NCBI GenBank assembly: GCA_036676235.1
Contig: JAKFDI010000014.1
Location: 1 to 64,000 of the forward strand
Direction of reading: 5' to 3'
Length of the DNA: 64,000 nt
Source of the DNA: JAKFDI01 sp036676235
GTDB taxonomy: Bacteria > Pseudomonadota > Gammaproteobacteria > Burkholderiales > Burkholderiaceae_C
Each line of letters opens with the position of its first letter. The stretch's first letter is position 1. This document shows, in pieces, positions 61,874 through 64,000 of the stretch. A program made the translations under genes and the position numbers. A model generated the notes under the pieces. The model ran no database searches. It saw only the letters and a program-made list of their open reading frames with translations, and was not told the DNA's origin.

Positions 61874-62883
61874 CAGCGCACTCCTTCGGAAGGCGGCGAA
61901 AGATGACTCGCGAGCCAGCCCATCACCTGAAGCGGCAAGTTGAGCACATGGCCGGGGAAGCGCCCCGCCGGGAAGCCCACATGCCCGCCATGGGCCGGCT
62001 GCCACAGCGTCACGTGGCGGCCGACCTGGTCGGGCGCCGGCAACGACGCGGCTGGAACAAAGGGATCGTTGCGCGCGTTGAGCACCAGCGCGGGCACGCG
62101 GATGTCGGCCAGGTGCGGCTTGGCGGAACCGCGCGACCAGTAGTCGTCGGTATCGCGAAAGCCGTGCAGCGGCGCGGTGAAGACGTTGTCGAACTCGTAG
62201 AGGTCGCGCGCGGCCAGCAGCGTGTCGCGGTCGAAGAGCCCGGGGTGCTGCGCCAGCTTGGCGAGCGCCTTGGGCTTCATGCTGCGCATGAACATGCGGG
62301 TGTAGACGAGGCGATTGAAGCCGCGGCCGATCGCCGCGCCGCCGGCCGCCAGATCGATGGGCGAGGACACGGCCGCCACGGCACGCGCGGTGCGCGTGGC
62401 CATGCTGCCGGCCTCCTCGGCCCAGCGCAGCATCGCATTGCCGCCAAGCGACACGCCCACCACCAGCAGCGGTCCGGTGTGCACGGCGCGAAAGCGCTCC
62501 AGCACCCAGCCGATTTCCTCGAAATCGCCCGAGTGATAGGCGCGCGGCGCGAGGTTCAGCTCGCCCGAGCAGCCGCGGAAATGCGGCACGGCGAAGCGCC
62601 AGCCGCGCTGCCGGGCGAGGTGCGCGAACGCCTGGGCGTAGTGGCTGGACGAGGAGCCTTCGAGGCCGTGAAAAAGCACCAGCAGCGGCACTTCAGGTGC
62701 GAACGGATCGTGCAACCAATCCACGTCGATGAAGTCGCCATCGGGCGTATTCCACCGCTCGCGATCGAAGTCCGGCGGCACGCCCTCGAATCGCCGCGAC
62801 CACAACGCCGGCCAGATGGTCTGCAGGTTGCCGCCGACGGCGCCGGCGCCGAAGAGCCAGCGCGGGGCGCGGTAGCCGTTCAT
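61873..62883 (-). CDS. YheT-family alpha/beta hydrolase
   Basis: A 336-residue hydrolase of the YheT/ABHD1 family: LLVLFHGLEGSSSSHYAQAF (oxyanion region), VGVSLGGNAMLRWAE (nucleophile Ser), VPALVLNARNDPFVPAASL (acid) and WQPAHGGHVGFPAG (His). The start at 62883 (MNGYRAPRWLFG) has AAGAGA 8 bases upstream; an in-frame GTG at 62901 is the alternative. The substrate is unknown. It is co-translated with the DUF2946 gene. Confidence 0.92.
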   Translation of the reverse strand: MNGYRAPRWLFGAGAVGGNLQTIWPALWSRRFEGVPPDFDRERWNTPDGDFIDVDWLHDPFAPEVPLLVLFHGLEGSSSSHYAQAFAHLARQRGWRFAVPHFRGCSGELNLAPRAYHSGDFEEIGWVLERFRAVHTGPLLVVGVSLGGNAMLRWAEEAGSMATRTARAVAAVSSPIDLAAGGAAIGRGFNRLVYTRMFMRSMKPKALAKLAQHPGLFDRDTLLAARDLYEFDNVFTAPLHGFRDTDDYWSRGSAKPHLADIRVPALVLNARNDPFVPAASLPAPDQVGRHVTLWQPAHGGHVGFPAGRFPGHVLNLPLQVMGWLASHLSPPSEGVR

Positions 62884-62930
62884 CTCAGTGGTCTCTTGCA
62901 CCGCGCGCCACCCGCGACGGGCGAGCCGAC

Positions 62931-63018
62931 GATCAAGCGAACACCGCGGATCCGGCTCTGCCGGTCCGCTGGTGTTGCCCCCTTGAAGGGGGCGCGCGAA
63001 GCGCGTAGGGGGTGGTCA
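62931..63018 (-). repeat. 88-bp stop-codon-linked repeat, copy 3
   Basis: Read on the minus strand it begins with the TGA stop of the SnoaL-like gene (63016-63018) and ends in GCTTGATC, exactly as copies 1 and 2. One C fewer after TGACC and one T more in the CCCCCTTCAAGGGGG loop leave the length unchanged. All three hairpins are kept. Here it lies between two minus-strand genes. Confidence 0.9.
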
Positions 63019-63459
63019 ATGAAGTGTCGCGCTGGCCTCGACGAGTTGCTGCACTTCGCTGGGCGTGCCGGGGCTCGCGTGATGCGCCACGAGCCGCCAG
63101 CCCTGCGCCGTCTTCACGTACACGTTGGTGCTCGCGACCCAGGCGGTCTGCACGCCCTCGGACGTGGTGATGTGGATGCGTTCGAGCACGCTGTGCACCG
63201 CGCTCGTGAGGCCGACGACGCGGCGCACCTGCTCGGGCACGGCCGGAATGGGACTCACGGCGAACATGGCCTTGAAGCTCGCGCGGATGGCCGCCGCGCC
63301 CATCACGCGCGGGCCGCCCGGATGCACGCAGGCAATCTCGTCGTCGTCGGACCACACCGACATCAGCTTGTCGAGGTCGCCGCGCTGCAGCGCTTCGTAG
63401 AACTGTTGCTCGGTGTCGTCGGGCGAAGCGAAGGGCGCGAGCGCCTTGGGGCGGGACAT
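63016..63459 (-). CDS. SnoaL/NTF2-like fold protein
   Basis: A 147-residue protein with the NTF2-like pattern: EQQFYEALQRGDLDKLMSVW then DDDEIACVHPGGPRVMGAAA, SVLERIHITTSEGVQTAWVA and VKTAQGWRLVAHHASPG. The start at 63459 has AAGGAG eight bases before it. Such proteins bind small ligands or act as isomerases or dimerising domains; the function is unknown here. Its stop codon starts the 88-bp repeat. Confidence 0.88.
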   Translation of the reverse strand: MSRPKALAPFASPDDTEQQFYEALQRGDLDKLMSVWSDDDEIACVHPGGPRVMGAAAIRASFKAMFAVSPIPAVPEQVRRVVGLTSAVHSVLERIHITTSEGVQTAWVASTNVYVKTAQGWRLVAHHASPGTPSEVQQLVEASATLH

Positions 63460-63496
63460 CAACAACTCCTTGGGTCGGCGGCGCGTTGAGACGTTC

Positions 63497-64000
63497 TCAC
63501 TTGAAGACCACGGTCTTGTGGCCGTTCATCAGCACGCGGTGTTCCACATGCCAGCGCACCGCGCGCGCGAGCACCACGGATTCGACGTCGCGCCCGACGG
63601 CGGTGAAGTCTTCGGGACCGTGCGCATGATCCACCCGCTCCACGTCCTGCTCGATGATCGGCCCCTCGTCGAGATCGGCGGTCACGTAGTGCGCGGTCGC
63701 GCCGATCAGCTTCACGCCGCGCGCATGCGCCTGGTAGTAGGGCTTCGCGCCTTTGAAGCTCGGCAGGAAGCTGTGGTGGATGTTTATCGCGCGGCCCTTG
63801 AGAAAGGCGCAGAACTCGGGGCTCAGGATCTGCATGTAGCGCGCGAGCACCACCAGATCGACCTCGTGCTCGGTGACCAGCGCCTCGACTTGCTGCTCCT
63901 GCGCCCGCTTGGCCTCGGCGCTCGAACCCGCCGCCAGCGGCAAGTGGTGGAAGGGGATGCGATAGCTTGCGGCCAGCTCGGCGAAATCGGGATGGTTGGA
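63497..64000 (-). CDS. purU: Formyltetrahydrofolate deformylase, C-terminal part (truncated by window edge)
   Basis: The last 167 codons of PurU, which hydrolyses 10-formyl-tetrahydrofolate to formate and tetrahydrofolate, supplying formate for purine synthesis and balancing one-carbon pools. The formyltransferase core is visible: VLARYMQILSPEFCAFLKGR, INIHHSFLPSFKGAKPYYQA (catalytic Asn-His) and LIGATAHYVTADLDEGPIIE (catalytic Asp). The N-terminal ACT domain and about 120 residues lie beyond the right edge. Confidence 0.96.
   Translation of the reverse strand, partial: SNHPDFAELAASYRIPFHHLPLAAGSSAEAKRAQEQQVEALVTEHEVDLVVLARYMQILSPEFCAFLKGRAINIHHSFLPSFKGAKPYYQAHARGVKLIGATAHYVTADLDEGPIIEQDVERVDHAHGPEDFTAVGRDVESVVLARAVRWHVEHRVLMNGHKTVVFK

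Overview
The window is GC-rich, gene-dense chromosomal DNA from a betaproteobacterium of the order Burkholderiales. It looks closest to the Rubrivivax/Leptothrix/Methylibium side of the order, but that is an inference from gene order and protein style. The marks are the tRNA-Tyr/Gly/Thr-tuf cluster, the trpE-trpG-trpD-trpC order with gph and rpe nearby, the apaG-'Gcr' recombinase-mltA block, a Bug-type solute receptor, and several families of intergenic palindromic repeats. No prophage, integron, transposase, rRNA operon or CRISPR array was seen.

Layout. 1-709: 5' end of tuf and three tRNA genes on the minus strand with their promoter. 716-5810: trpEGDC-ung operon on the minus strand, preceded by a short reading frame with two Trp codons and a GC-rich hairpin that together resemble an attenuation leader. 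5887-12735: periplasmic chalcone-isomerase-like protein, phosphoglycolate phosphatase, FeeM-like N-acyl amino acid synthase, ribulose-phosphate epimerase, ApaG, Gcr-type membrane protein, MltA. 12741-17037: MpaB-type oxygenase, L,D-transpeptidase-like protein, EamA exporter, PEP-CTERM surface protein. 17271-21575: Lrp/AsnC regulator divergent from a fused indolepyruvate:ferredoxin oxidoreductase. 21610-29285: mostly small housekeeping or unknown genes (two UPF0149 paralogues, phosphoesterase, UspA, YegD-type Hsp70) and a candidate small RNA with a strong terminator. 29402-38552: MmsA, Bug receptor with a LuxR regulator, DUF3237 protein, and a NitT/TauT-type ABC transporter operon ending in a PhoX-like phosphatase gene.

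38656-44247: S1 protease with an overlapping FHA membrane protein, an SDR, a hemolysin-III protein, RlpA and a DUF1003 protein. 44575-51965: a two-partner secretion system, with an 1884-residue exoprotein and its FhaC-like transporter. 52082-58258: tRNA-Arg and a complete group-2 Mrp/Pha Na+(K+)/H+ antiporter operon. 58364-64000: aroQ, a hydroxypyruvate-isomerase-like gene, a diheme cytochrome c, DUF3455, DUF2946, YheT hydrolase, a SnoaL-like protein and the C-terminal part of purU.

The most notable non-coding signals are: (i) the trp leader-like region, whose predicted transcription start coincides with the leader ATG; (ii) an 88-bp repeat in three copies, each starting at or two bases after a stop codon and always in gene orientation; (iii) paired REP-like inverted repeats between two convergent gene pairs; (iv) a promoter-less-looking interval ending in a perfect intrinsic terminator on the strand opposite to both neighbours, read as a candidate small RNA. 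All calls come from reading the sequence; no database search or folding program was run.
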